From Paraburkholderia sp. NMBU_R16 (GTDB lineage Bacteria; Pseudomonadota; Gammaproteobacteria; Burkholderiales; Burkholderiaceae): DNA of 64,000 bases. The stretch covers positions 62,001-126,000 of the forward strand of contig NZ_JAAAYE010000012.1 of the NCBI RefSeq assembly GCF_013282575.1, read 5' to 3'. Below, piece by piece: positions 26,653-35,532 of the stretch. Every line of letters begins with the position of its first letter. The stretch's first letter is position 1. Made by a program: the position numbers and the translations under genes. Below the pieces are notes generated by a model. The model was given only the letters and a program-made list of their open reading frames with translations, made no database searches and had not been told where the DNA came from.

Positions 26653-28542
26653 CTAACGCCGCGTCCGCGCTTGCGCGGCAAGCCTGACAGCGGCATTGGC
26701 CGCGCCATAGCCGTCGTACCCGCCGCGCCGCTCGGTGATTTCGATCGAGAAGCGCCCATCGATCTGTTCCGTGTACGCGTGCAAGAACTCGCCGCCGCGC
26801 TCGTCGCGGTCATACAAGACGTGATGCTCGCGCAGCGTTTCAACGAAATCGTCGGCTAACGCATAACGGGCCGAAAGGTCGTCGTAATAGTTCCGCGGTA
26901 TCCCCAGCATGGGCACGCCGTTCGCGCGGAAGGCGGCCAGCGCGCCGAAGATGTCAGGCGTTTTGAACGCGACGTGGTCGAGCCCGGAGCCGCGATAGGT
27001 TTCGAGTGCCCGAGCGGCAGCCGTATGCCGGTCGAGCGATGCATTCAGCGCGATGCGCACCGATCCGTCGCGGCTGCGCATCGCCTTGCTGCGCACGAGG
27101 CCATACGGATCGGGAACGAGCCATGCCGGTTCCGCTTCGAAACCGAACGCGGTCCTGAAAAAGAGAATCCACGTATCGAGCGAATCGCCCGGCAGCGAGA
27201 GGCTGACGTGATCGATGCCGGTGATCCTCGATTCGTGTGGCTTCGGGCTGGGCGTGAGGACAAAATCGGATTCGAACAGCGTGGGCGCACCCGGTGTCTC
27301 GTCGACGAAATATTGAAGGCTGCCATCCGGCGCGAGCACGCTCGGCAGCACGCGCTCGTTCGGGCCCACTCGTCCCGAGAACGGCTTGTAACCGAAGCGT
27401 GCCGCGTGCTCGAACGCAGCGCCGGCATCGTCCACGCGAAACGCCGACGCGCAAAGCGACAGGCCGTGCCGCGCGTAAAACGCGCCGGCGAACGAATCGC
27501 GTTCGGCATTGAGCACGATTGCGGCCGAGCCCTGCTGAAACAGCGTGACGTCCTTCGAGCGGTGCTGGCCGGTACGCGCAAAACCAAGTTTGCCTAACCA
27601 GTCCGTCAATTGTGCAACCGCCGCATCGTCGACGGCGAATTCGAGGAACTGGAACCCCACGTGCGCAGGCGCTGCCGGCGGCGCGAACAGGTCGACACCG
27701 GGTGCAGCAGGCGTGTGCGCCTTTTCGAGCAGCGTGCGTGCGCAGTCCTCGAGATAAAGCAGCGAGCGATAGCCGTCCATTGCCGTACTGGCCGGCGGTG
27801 CAGCGCGAAATCCATCGTTGAATATCTCGAGCGAAAGCGGTCCCGCATAGCCCGATTCGACGACGCGCGCGGTAAAGCCTGCCACATCCAAGTCCCCCTG
27901 GCCGGGAAAGCAGCGGTAGTGGCGGCTCCATTCGAGCACGTCCATCGCGAGCTTCGGCGCATCGGCAATCTGCACGAAGGCTATCCGGTGCCCCGGGATC
28001 GAGGCGATGCCTTCGATCGAATCCCCGAGCGACAACGTGTGGAAGCTGTCGAGGGCGAGCCCCAGATTCGGGTGGTCGACCGCATCCACCATCCTCCAGG
28101 CTTGTCCGTAGGTCTTGACGTGGCGACCCCACGCGAGCGCTTCGTATGCCACCACGATCCCGGCGCTTTGCGCGGCGCATGCCAGCGCGCCCAACTGATC
28201 GGCGATGAGCGCTTCGTCTCCGATCGCATCGGGCGACACATTGCTGCAAACGAGCAGGCGATTCGCACCGAGCGCATGCATCAGTTCGAACTTGCGCCGC
28301 GCACGTTCGAGATTGCGTGCGAGGCGCTCTTCGCTCACGCCCTCGAAGTCGCGAAACGGCTGAAACAGCACGATTTCGAGACCCAGGTCGCTCGCCGCGC
28401 GCCGGACATCGCCGGGCGTTCCATCGAAATAAAGCAGATCGTTCTCGAAGATCTCGACGCCGTCGAAACCCGCTTGCCGAATAGCCTGCAGCTTTTCGAG
28501 CAGCGTTCCGCTGACGGAGACGGTTGCAATGGAGCGTTTCAT
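26653..28542 (-). CDS. quiC: Fused 3-dehydroshikimate dehydratase / HPPD-like protein (QuiC type)
   Basis: 629 residues from ATG 28542, with GGAG seven bases upstream. Residues 1-280 form an AP-endonuclease-2/xylose-isomerase-like TIM barrel (QAIRQAGFDGVEIFENDLLY, then YEALAWGRH and SLEIFND with metal ligands). Residues 290-629 are two VOC modules like 4-hydroxyphenylpyruvate dioxygenase (IDHVSLSL, LDHVAFKT, FSIEITERRGGYDGYG). This is the architecture of QuiC1-type 3-dehydroshikimate dehydratases, which convert 3-dehydroshikimate to protocatechuate. It is divergent from a shikimate dehydrogenase gene, which fits shikimate/quinate catabolism. Whether the HPPD-like half is catalytic is not known from sequence. 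Confidence 0.88.
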   Translation of the reverse strand: MKRSIATVSVSGTLLEKLQAIRQAGFDGVEIFENDLLYFDGTPGDVRRAASDLGLEIVLFQPFRDFEGVSEERLARNLERARRKFELMHALGANRLLVCSNVSPDAIGDEALIADQLGALACAAQSAGIVVAYEALAWGRHVKTYGQAWRMVDAVDHPNLGLALDSFHTLSLGDSIEGIASIPGHRIAFVQIADAPKLAMDVLEWSRHYRCFPGQGDLDVAGFTARVVESGYAGPLSLEIFNDGFRAAPPASTAMDGYRSLLYLEDCARTLLEKAHTPAAPGVDLFAPPAAPAHVGFQFLEFAVDDAAVAQLTDWLGKLGFARTGQHRSKDVTLFQQGSAAIVLNAERDSFAGAFYARHGLSLCASAFRVDDAGAAFEHAARFGYKPFSGRVGPNERVLPSVLAPDGSLQYFVDETPGAPTLFESDFVLTPSPKPHESRITGIDHVSLSLPGDSLDTWILFFRTAFGFEAEPAWLVPDPYGLVRSKAMRSRDGSVRIALNASLDRHTAAARALETYRGSGLDHVAFKTPDIFGALAAFRANGVPMLGIPRNYYDDLSARYALADDFVETLREHHVLYDRDERGGEFLHAYTEQIDGRFSIEITERRGGYDGYGAANAAVRLAAQARTRR

Positions 28543-28684
28543 GAATGACTCCCGACACGCGCGGTTTGCGTGCCTGCCGCAGCGGTCGATCAAGAAAAAA
28601 TGTACGAGTTGATCACAGACTCATGCGCAGGAATGTCCATGCTGCACGCATTCGATCGATTGTATTCTAGGAACTAACTAGATG

Positions 28685-28698
28685 GTACAAATTCGTAC
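28685..28698. promoter_or_regulatory. Palindromic operator candidate between quiC and the shikimate dehydrogenase gene
   Basis: GTACAAATTCGTAC is a 14-base dyad with 12 matching positions. A weaker copy of one arm and its spacer (GTACGAGTT) lies at 28602-28610 near the quiC start. The size fits a TetR-family operator. The TetR gene at 31160-31840 is the nearest candidate regulator. Confidence 0.45.
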
Positions 28699-28771
28699 AA
28701 ACCCCAACCGACAAGCACGGGAAAAAGCGCGACACTTGCGTTCGACAGGAATCAGGATCCAGGAGTCAGTT

Positions 28772-29644
28772 GTGACAAGGACAATCGAACGCTCGTTTCT
28801 GGTCGGTTTGATCGGCTCGGGCATAGGCGGATCGCTATCACCGGCAATGCACGAGGAGGAGGCCCGCCGCCTCGGGCTTACGTACGTGTATCGCCGCATC
28901 GACCTCGAAATGCTGCGCCGCGATGTATCCGCATTGCCGAATCTGCTCGAAGCTGCCGAATCGATGGGGTTCGATGGCGTGAATGTGACATATCCGTGCA
29001 AGCAAGCCGTCATCGAGCTGCTCGATGAGCTTTCCGACGACGCACGCGCGCTCGGGGCCGTGAACACAGTGCAGTTCAAAGACGGGCGCCGGATCGGCCA
29101 CAACACGGACTGGTCCGGGTTTCGCCGCGCTTTCCAGCGCGGTCTACCCGGCGCATCGTGCGAGCGCGTCGTTCAGCTCGGGGCGGGCGGAGCAGGCGCG
29201 GCAGTGGCGCACGCCGCGATGACGATGGGCGCGCGCGAGCTCGCGCTCGTCGATGTCGACTCCTCGCGGGCGCGGGCGCTTGCAGCCGAGCTCCAGGTGC
29301 GTTTTCCGCAAGCGCGGGTTCATGCGATCGACGGCTCGCCCGCGATACTGGGCGATGCGCTTGCGTCGGCCGATGGCCTCATCCATGCAACACCTACCGG
29401 AATGGCGAAGCATCCCGGTCTGCCTCTTCCGTCAGAACTGCTGCATCCGCGCCTGTGGGTGGCCGACGTCGTCTATTTCCCGATCAAGACCGAGCTGCTG
29501 AACGCGGCCGAAGCGCTGGGGTGCCGGACGTTGACCGGCGGCGGCATGGCTGTCTATCAGGCTGTCGAGGCATTCGAGATCTTTACGGGCATAGCGCCGA
29601 ATGCCGAGCGGATGTTCGAGCACTTCCAAACCTTGCTGCGCTGA
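28772..29644 (+). CDS. Shikimate dehydrogenase (AroE/quinate-shikimate dehydrogenase family, catabolic type)
   Basis: 290 residues from GTG 28772, six bases after GGAG; an ATG at 28682 would overlap the operator-like palindrome and lacks a binding site. Substrate motif SLSPAMHEEEA, catalytic lysine in NVTYPCKQAV, aspartate in HNTDWSGF, NAD(P) site QLGAGGAGAAVAHA and C-terminal GGGMAVYQA are present. It oxidises shikimate (or quinate) to the 3-dehydro compound. Being divergent from the QuiC-type dehydratase and upstream of a transporter, it probably runs in the catabolic direction and is not the housekeeping AroE. Confidence 0.88.
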   Translation: MTRTIERSFLVGLIGSGIGGSLSPAMHEEEARRLGLTYVYRRIDLEMLRRDVSALPNLLEAAESMGFDGVNVTYPCKQAVIELLDELSDDARALGAVNTVQFKDGRRIGHNTDWSGFRRAFQRGLPGASCERVVQLGAGGAGAAVAHAAMTMGARELALVDVDSSRARALAAELQVRFPQARVHAIDGSPAILGDALASADGLIHATPTGMAKHPGLPLPSELLHPRLWVADVVYFPIKTELLNAAEALGCRTLTGGGMAVYQAVEAFEIFTGIAPNAERMFEHFQTLLR

Positions 29645-29721
29645 ACATCGAACCCTCGCGCCGCCGCCTTACCGCACTCTCACCGCACTTATTCGATCGA
29701 TACTGACAGGAGACATCAACC

Positions 29722-31074
29722 ATGCGACAGCAGATTCCTTCCGGCGTGCCGGGGCAGCCGCCGGCCGCCGAACGTACGGCCTCGCGCACCATGCGCCGTT
29801 CGTCCGCGCGCTACGAGATCCTCGCGCTGCTCGCGGTCGGTACGATGATCAACTATCTCGATCGGACGGTGCTGGGCATTGCGGCGCCGCAGCTTACCAA
29901 GGAACTCGGCATCGGCGCCGCGGTGATGGGCATCATGTTTTCCGCTTTTTCGTGGACCTATGCCGCCTCGCAAATCCCGGGCGGGATTTTTCTCGACCGG
30001 TTCGGCAGCAAGCTCACGTATTACCTCGCGATGACGTTCTGGTCTGTCTTCACGCTTGCGCAAGGTCTTGTCCACGGCGTGGGATCGCTGCTCGCGTGCC
30101 GGCTCGGACTCGGCGTTTCGGAATCGCCTTGCTTTCCGACCAACAGCCGCGTCGTGGCAACCTGGTTTCCGCAGCGCGAGCGGGCATTGGCCACGGGGAC
30201 TTATACGGTCGGCGAATACATCGGTCTTGCGTGCTTCAGTCCATTGCTGTTCGCGTTGATGGGCGCTTACGGATGGCGTTCATTGTTCTTCGTGGTGGGC
30301 GTGGCCGGTATCCTCTTCGGCTTCATCTGGTGGCTCTTTTATCGCGAACCGCACGAACACCCGCGTGCCAACGCGGCCGAGATCGAATACATCGAGGCGG
30401 GCGGTGGTCTCACGCGGGAAGAGCACAGCCGCGCGCGTGCATCGAGCGGCTTTTCGTGGAGCACGATCGGCCAGTTGCTCAAGCATCGTCAGCTCACCGG
30501 GATTTGCCTCGGCCAGTTCGCCGGCAACTCGACGCTGGTCTTCTTCCTGACCTGGTTCCCGACCTATCTGGCCACTGAACGGCATATGGGTTGGCTCAAG
30601 ATCGGCTTTTTCGCCATTTTGCCGTTCATTGCGGCTTCGATCGGCGTGATGTTTGGCGGTTGGTTGTCCGACTCGCTGCTGCGGCGCGGGAAGTCGGCGA
30701 ACGTCGCACGCAAGCTGCCGATCATCACCGGGTTGCTGCTCGCCTCGACGATCGTGCTGGCCAACTATGTGAAGAGCGACACGGTCGTCATTGCGATCAT
30801 GTCGGTTGCGTTCTTTGCGCAGGGCATGGCCGCGCTGGGCTGGACGCTCGTTTCCGACATCGCCCCCGAGGGCTTGCTCGGCTTGACGGGCGGCATCTTC
30901 AACTTCGCGGCGAACCTCGCGGGCATCGTCACGCCGCTCGTGATCGGCTTCATCGTCGCGGCAACGGGATCGTTCGTCGGCGCGCTCGTCTTCATCGGCG
31001 TGGTCGCGCTGATCGGAGCGCTTTCGTACGTATTCGTCGTCGGCGACATCAAGCGGATTTCACTGGCATCGTAA
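29722..31074 (+). CDS. MFS transporter, anion:cation symporter family
   Basis: 450 residues from ATG 29722, with GGAGA about nine bases upstream. Twelve hydrophobic segments are visible. The loop 2-3 motif GIFLDRFGSKLTYY and the first helix MINYLDRTVLGIAAPQL are typical of the ACS family (glucarate, galactonate and phthalate-type organic anion uptake). It follows the shikimate dehydrogenase by 77 bases and is probably co-transcribed. A shikimate, quinate or protocatechuate-like substrate is likely by context. It converges on the TetR gene. Confidence 0.8.
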   Translation: MRQQIPSGVPGQPPAAERTASRTMRRSSARYEILALLAVGTMINYLDRTVLGIAAPQLTKELGIGAAVMGIMFSAFSWTYAASQIPGGIFLDRFGSKLTYYLAMTFWSVFTLAQGLVHGVGSLLACRLGLGVSESPCFPTNSRVVATWFPQRERALATGTYTVGEYIGLACFSPLLFALMGAYGWRSLFFVVGVAGILFGFIWWLFYREPHEHPRANAAEIEYIEAGGGLTREEHSRARASSGFSWSTIGQLLKHRQLTGICLGQFAGNSTLVFFLTWFPTYLATERHMGWLKIGFFAILPFIAASIGVMFGGWLSDSLLRRGKSANVARKLPIITGLLLASTIVLANYVKSDTVVIAIMSVAFFAQGMAALGWTLVSDIAPEGLLGLTGGIFNFAANLAGIVTPLVIGFIVAATGSFVGALVFIGVVALIGALSYVFVVGDIKRISLAS

Positions 31075-31110
31075 CCGCTCATCACGCCCGGGGCCCGGGC
31101 ACCTCACTTT

Positions 31111-31131
31111 ACGGCGGCGCAATGCCGCCGT
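31111..31131. terminator. Hairpin between convergent MFS and TetR genes
   Basis: A perfect 8-bp stem (A-CGGCGGC with GCCGCCG-T) and a 5-base loop GCAAT lie between the convergent stops at 31074 and 31160. There is no T-run, so it would be a weak or factor-assisted bidirectional terminator. Confidence 0.4.
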
Positions 31132-31159
31132 CGCCGCTGGTGCGTCTGCGCTGATTGCA

Positions 31160-31840
31160 TCACGGTTCGCGAACGAAGCGCAGCACGGCATCGACGATCA
31201 TGTCCCGATGCCGTGTCCGCAACCGCGGATGCGACGGGTCACGGCCGAACGCCGCGCCGAACGTATAACGGTTCGACACGCGGTGAAAGCAGAACGAACT
31301 GATGAGCAGGTGCAGGTCGATCGGATCGATATCGGGCCGAAAGCGTCCTTCGGCGGCACCGCGCGCGAGCAAATTTTCGATCGTATTGACGATGCTGACG
31401 TTGCGGCTTTTGAATGCCTTCAACTGCGTGATGTATTTCGCGCTGTGGACGTTCTCGATTGCGATGAGCCGAACGAAATCGCGGTGCTTGTCGTGATAGT
31501 CGAACGTGAATTCGACCAGGCGGCGCATCCCTTCCTCGGGCTCCAGTTCTTCGACGTTGAGCGCTTGCTCCAGCGTGCGAATATCGCCGTAGACTTTCTC
31601 GAGCACGGCTTCGTAAAGCCCTTCCTTGCTCTCGAAGTAGTAATAGAGCATGCGCTTCGTCGTATTGGTTCGCTCCGCAATCGCGTCGACGCGCGCACCC
31701 GAAAGCCCCATCGCGGAGAACTCCTGCGTGGCGACTTCGAGGATATTGCGCTTCGTTTCTTCGGGATCGTATTTGCGGCGGGCTTCGGCGGGTTGCTCGT
31801 TACCGTTGGACACGGTTGCCTTGACGGGGGCCTTTTTCAT
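31160..31840 (-). CDS. TetR-family transcriptional regulator
   Basis: 226 residues from ATG 31840; a start at 31879 adds 13 residues, and neither start has a strong binding site. The N-terminal helix-turn-helix reads NILEVATQEFSAMGLSGARV and TKRMLYYYFESKEGLYEAVL, which is diagnostic of TetR. The long C-terminal ligand domain resembles regulators of aromatic acid pathways. It lies between the shikimate transporter and the HPPD gene, so either could be its target. It starts 75 bases from the hpd stop in the same orientation. The GTAC-N6-GTAC palindrome upstream of the dehydrogenase is a candidate site. Confidence 0.85.
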   Translation of the reverse strand: MKKAPVKATVSNGNEQPAEARRKYDPEETKRNILEVATQEFSAMGLSGARVDAIAERTNTTKRMLYYYFESKEGLYEAVLEKVYGDIRTLEQALNVEELEPEEGMRRLVEFTFDYHDKHRDFVRLIAIENVHSAKYITQLKAFKSRNVSIVNTIENLLARGAAEGRFRPDIDPIDLHLLISSFCFHRVSNRYTFGAAFGRDPSHPRLRTRHRDMIVDAVLRFVREP

Positions 31841-31914
31841 TTTGCGCGGGTGCGGCTCTATGACGGCGCATTCTAGCATGCGCCCGATCCCCGGCCGCGC
31901 CGCGCGAGCAGGCC

Positions 31915-33030
31915 TTAGCGCGTCGCGCGGGCATGTTCGAGCGCTTGCAGATTGCCTTCGCCGAAACCATGATGACCGCGACGCTCGACAACCTCGAAGA
32001 AGATTTCGGTGGGCCCCCGCTTGACGAATGTTTGCAGGAAAAGCCGTGGCGGGCCATTTTCCTCGATCGCGCCGTCGACGAGGACGTTACGGCTGCGCAG
32101 CGCCTCGATATCGAGGCCATGCCCCGGCAATCGGGCATCGATTTCCGCGTAGTAGCGCGGCGGCGGTTCGAGAAACTCGAGTCCGTTCGCACGCAGGGTA
32201 TCCACGCAGCTCAGAATGTCGTTCGTCGCAAGGGCGATGTGCTGCACGCCTTCGCCGGGATGATCGGGCAGATACTCGTGCAAGAGCCGCGTGCGCTGCG
32301 TGCCTTCTTCATAAAGCGGGATCGTGATCCCACCGCAAGGCGACTGCATGACCCGCGAATCGGACGAGATATGCCAGTCGGCGTGCAACTCGTGAATCTC
32401 GCAAAAATCGAGCATCTCCCGATAAAAGTCCAGCCACTCGGAGATTCGCCCCGCCCCGACCATCTGCGTGAAGTGATCGACCTGCAACAGGCCGGCACCG
32501 CTGACGGTCGTTGCGTTGCCGGTCGCAGCGGGGAGCGGGCGAAAGTCGATATCGAAGATGGTCTGGTCGCCCGTCGCGCCGCCGCGGCCGTGCCAGCGAT
32601 CCACGAAATAGATGTGCGAATTGCCTATGCCTTGAATCGCGGGAATCACGAGTTCGGACTGACCGACGCTTTCGCCTTCGAAGGCCCATGCGCCCCGCTC
32701 GGTCGCGCGCTCGAACGCACGTTGCGCATCGTTGACGCGCACCCCGATCGCACAAATGCCCGCTCCGTACTCCTCGGCATAACGGGCTGCGAACGAGTCC
32801 GGTTCGGCATTGACCAGAAAGTTCATCGTGCCCTGACGGTAGAGCGTGACGGCCTTGCTGACATGTCGCGCGCGCGCCGTAAAGCCTAGTTGCTCGAAAC
32901 GCCGCGCAAGCGCGTCGGGCGCCGGCGCCGCGAATTCCACGAATTCGAGTCCGGCGATGCCCAGCGGATTGAACGGCGCGCTGTCACCGACGAGCGGCTT
33001 TGCGGACGAATCGGGAAAGTCGGTGATCAT
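31915..33030 (-). CDS. hpd: 4-hydroxyphenylpyruvate dioxygenase
   Basis: 371 residues from ATG 33030. It has the two-domain vicinal oxygen chelate layout with the three iron ligands in place: His in VDHFTQMV, His in VQHIALAT and Glu in EIFFEVVERRGHHG. It converts 4-hydroxyphenylpyruvate to homogentisate with O2. Homogentisate dioxygenase is not in the window, so the gene may serve tyrosine catabolism elsewhere or a related keto acid. It is divergent from the MHS transporter, and the intervening region holds two PcaR-like operators. Confidence 0.85.
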   Translation of the reverse strand: MITDFPDSSAKPLVGDSAPFNPLGIAGLEFVEFAAPAPDALARRFEQLGFTARARHVSKAVTLYRQGTMNFLVNAEPDSFAARYAEEYGAGICAIGVRVNDAQRAFERATERGAWAFEGESVGQSELVIPAIQGIGNSHIYFVDRWHGRGGATGDQTIFDIDFRPLPAATGNATTVSGAGLLQVDHFTQMVGAGRISEWLDFYREMLDFCEIHELHADWHISSDSRVMQSPCGGITIPLYEEGTQRTRLLHEYLPDHPGEGVQHIALATNDILSCVDTLRANGLEFLEPPPRYYAEIDARLPGHGLDIEALRSRNVLVDGAIEENGPPRLFLQTFVKRGPTEIFFEVVERRGHHGFGEGNLQALEHARATR

Positions 33031-33165
33031 TGGGACAGCCTCCTCGAGCTCATGCAGCGCTTGCCGCGATGCCTAATTTTAACCATTCAGTACATCTCTC
33101 TGCGAGCCTGCCCGCGCGCACAGCGTTTGCCGATCGAGCGGCCGGTCGGTGCAAACCCCGAAAGC

Positions 33166-33201
33166 GTGCGATCATCGCACGGAAAATTGCGATCATCGCA
33201 C
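33166..33201. promoter_or_regulatory. Tandem PcaR/PobR-type operators
   Basis: A perfect 15-base palindrome GTGCGATCATCGCAC lies at 33166-33180. A second copy, TTGCGATCATCGCAC, lies at 33187-33201, 21 bases on (two helical turns). The published PcaR site is GTTCGATAATCGCAC, which differs from the first at two positions. An IclR-family gene of the PcaR/PobR kind sits nearby at 34731. The sites are between the divergent hpd and transporter genes. Confidence 0.7.
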
Positions 33202-33349
33202 GCCGGCCGCCGGGAATCCGTTGTCTGCGCAAGCTCGCCCGCTTATGCTCCGAGCAACTGTCGCACGGCGCGGTGCTTTGAGGTACCGCAGCTTCGAACG
33301 AACAGGCCAGGCGCGTTCGCGCCGATTCGAACAATCCGGAGACATCGTC

Positions 33350-34654
33350 ATGATTCCAGCAGCTCACGCACTCGACAAGGCCGCGATCGATCCGTCGCGA
33401 AGCCGCGCGCGAAAAGCCGCGCTCGGCAGCTTCGTCGGCGCCGTCGTCGATTGGTACGATTTTTTGCTTTACGGCATCGTGGCGGCACTCGTGTTCAACT
33501 CGGCGTTTTTCCCGAGCGTGGGACCCGCGATGGGCGTGATCGCCGCGTTCGCGACGTTCGGCGTGGGTTTTCTGTTCCGGCCATTGGGCGGTGTCGTTTT
33601 CGGGCATTTCGGAGACCGTCTCGGCCGCAAGCGCATGCTCGTGTTGACCGTCATGCTGATGGGGCTGTCCACCGCATCGATCGGGCTTTTGCCGACATTT
33701 GCCAGCATCGGCTGGTGGGCGCCCGTGCTGCTCGTCGCGCTGCGGGCCATCCAGGGCTTTGCCGTGGGTGGGGAGTGGGGCGGCGCCGCGTTGATGGCCG
33801 TTGAAAGCGCGCCTGAAGGCAAGAAAGCGTTCTATAGCAGCGGTGTGCAGGTGGGCTATGGTGTCGGCCTGATTCTTTCGACGGGGATCGTTTCGATCAT
33901 CAGCCAATCGATCGACAATGCGGCGTTCAAATCCTGGGGATGGCGCCTGCCGTTTCTGTTCAGCGTCGTGCTTGTCGGCGTGGCGCTGTGGATTCGCTCG
34001 AGCATGGAAGAGTCGCAGGAGTTCGTCAAGGAAGTCGAGATCGGGCACAAGAAGGCGCGCCTGCCGGTGCTCGAAGCGCTGCGCAACCATCCCGGCGGCT
34101 TCGCGTTGATCATTGCACTGCGGCTGGCCGAGTTGTTCACGATGTACATCGTGACGACATTCGCGCTCAGTTACTCGACGGCAAACCTCGGTTTGTCGCG
34201 CGATCTTTTCCTGCATATCGGCTTGATCGTAGGCTCGGTCAGCTGCGTCACGATCCCGTGCTTCGCGTGGCTGGCCGACCGTTTCGGACGGCGGCGCGTT
34301 TATCTGACCGGCGCCTTGATCGGTGCGTTGGCGGCCGTGCCGTTTTTCCTCGCGCTCGAATCGCGCGCGACGCTGCCGATCGTCATCTTCGCCGTGTTGC
34401 TCGCCAATATCTCGCACGATATGGTCGTGAGCGTGCAACAACCGATGTTCACCGAGTTTTTCGGCGCGTCCTATCGCTATAGCGGTGCGGGAGTGGGTTA
34501 TCAGGTCGCGAGCGTCGTAGGTGGGGGCTTTACGCCGTTCATCGCGGCGGCGCTCGTTGCTTTCGCCGGGGGTTCGTGGCATCCGGTTGCCGCATATCTC
34601 GTCATCGGCTGTCTGCTTTCATTCGTCGTGGCATGGCTGATGGGCAAGCGCTGA
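33350..34654 (+). CDS. MHS-family MFS transporter, shikimate/alpha-ketoglutarate permease-like
   Basis: 434 residues from ATG 33350, with GGAG eight bases upstream. The family signatures GSFVGAVVDWYDFLLYG in helix 1 and VVFGHFGDRLGRKRMLVLT between helices 2 and 3 are clear, with twelve membrane segments. MHS permeases take up organic acids such as shikimate, dicarboxylates and aromatic acids with protons. With the neighbouring shikimate pathway genes, shikimate or a protocatechuate-like acid is likely. The upstream tandem operators imply control by the IclR protein encoded next. Confidence 0.85.
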   Translation: MIPAAHALDKAAIDPSRSRARKAALGSFVGAVVDWYDFLLYGIVAALVFNSAFFPSVGPAMGVIAAFATFGVGFLFRPLGGVVFGHFGDRLGRKRMLVLTVMLMGLSTASIGLLPTFASIGWWAPVLLVALRAIQGFAVGGEWGGAALMAVESAPEGKKAFYSSGVQVGYGVGLILSTGIVSIISQSIDNAAFKSWGWRLPFLFSVVLVGVALWIRSSMEESQEFVKEVEIGHKKARLPVLEALRNHPGGFALIIALRLAELFTMYIVTTFALSYSTANLGLSRDLFLHIGLIVGSVSCVTIPCFAWLADRFGRRRVYLTGALIGALAAVPFFLALESRATLPIVIFAVLLANISHDMVVSVQQPMFTEFFGASYRYSGAGVGYQVASVVGGGFTPFIAAALVAFAGGSWHPVAAYLVIGCLLSFVVAWLMGKR

Positions 34655-34730
34655 GCGCGGTGTTGCGCAATGCCGGGAGAGCGGTCGTGCCCAGGGGCCG
34701 CTCGTATTCATCCTGTCTGCGAGCCGCTCG

Positions 34731-35504
34731 ATGAAGCGGTCGCCTGCACTCGACAAGCGCGACTGGATCGCCGGGCTCGAGAAGGGGCTCGCCATTCTCG
34801 AAGCGTTCGACGACAAGCACGCGCGCATGACGGCGACCGAAGCCGGGGTGCGTACCGGCCTCTCCCGTACCGCCGCGCGCCGCTATCTGCTGACACTCGA
34901 GCATCTCGGCTATGTCTATACCGACGGCAAGCTCTACGGCTTGACACCGCGCGTGCTGCGAGTCGGCTGGTCGTACTTCGATTCGGCCCGTCTGCCGCGT
35001 CTCGTGCAGCCGTACTTGCAGCAGTTGAGCGCGACGCTGAAGGAATCGGTCTATGTCAGCGTGCTGGACGAATGGGAACTGGTGTTCATCGCGCGTAACG
35101 GCGCGTCGCGTGTCATGACCACGGGTTTCGTGCTGGGCGCGCGCGTGCCGGCGCCGCTCGCTTCGCCGGGTGTCGTGCTGCTCGCGCATCAGCCGAATCA
35201 GGACGCCATGAACGAATGGCTCGATACGACGGAGCTCGCGCCGTTCACCCCGTACACGATAACGGACAAGGCGCAGTTGCGCGAGGCGATCCGGCGCTCG
35301 CGCGCGGAAGGCTTTGCCGTCGTCGAACAGCAATTGCAAGTCGGCGTGCGTGGCATCGCTGTTGCGCTCAAGAACCGGCAGGGCGTTGCGGTTGCCGCGC
35401 TCAGCACCAACATGCCGATCGGCAAGGAAACGACGGAAGCCGCGCTGCAGCGCGTGCTGCCTTATTTGCAGGAGACCGCGCTGGCGATGATGAACGTGCT
35501 TTAG
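34731..35504 (+). CDS. IclR-family regulator of the PcaR/PcaU/PobR group
   Basis: 257 residues from ATG 34731. The winged helix-turn-helix is at residues about 12-70 (GLEKGLAILEAFDDKHARMT, then SRTAARRYLLTLEHLGYV). The IclR effector domain follows (YVSVLDEWELVFIARNGASR). The sequence is of the aromatic-acid branch (PcaR, PobR, PcaU), which responds to protocatechuate-related compounds. The PcaR-like palindromes 1.5 kb upstream support that. It is probably co-transcribed with the transporter and so may control its own level. It converges on the ectoine transporter ATPase gene with a 28-base gap. Confidence 0.88.
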   Translation: MKRSPALDKRDWIAGLEKGLAILEAFDDKHARMTATEAGVRTGLSRTAARRYLLTLEHLGYVYTDGKLYGLTPRVLRVGWSYFDSARLPRLVQPYLQQLSATLKESVYVSVLDEWELVFIARNGASRVMTTGFVLGARVPAPLASPGVVLLAHQPNQDAMNEWLDTTELAPFTPYTITDKAQLREAIRRSRAEGFAVVEQQLQVGVRGIAVALKNRQGVAVAALSTNMPIGKETTEAALQRVLPYLQETALAMMNVL

Positions 35505-35532
35505 GGCGTGGCATGGATTGGCTGCGGCGCCC

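Noticed and set aside
33050-34582. A 510-residue minus-strand frame
   Set aside because: Antisense to the MHS transporter, with His/Arg/Asp-rich low-complexity composition and no motif.
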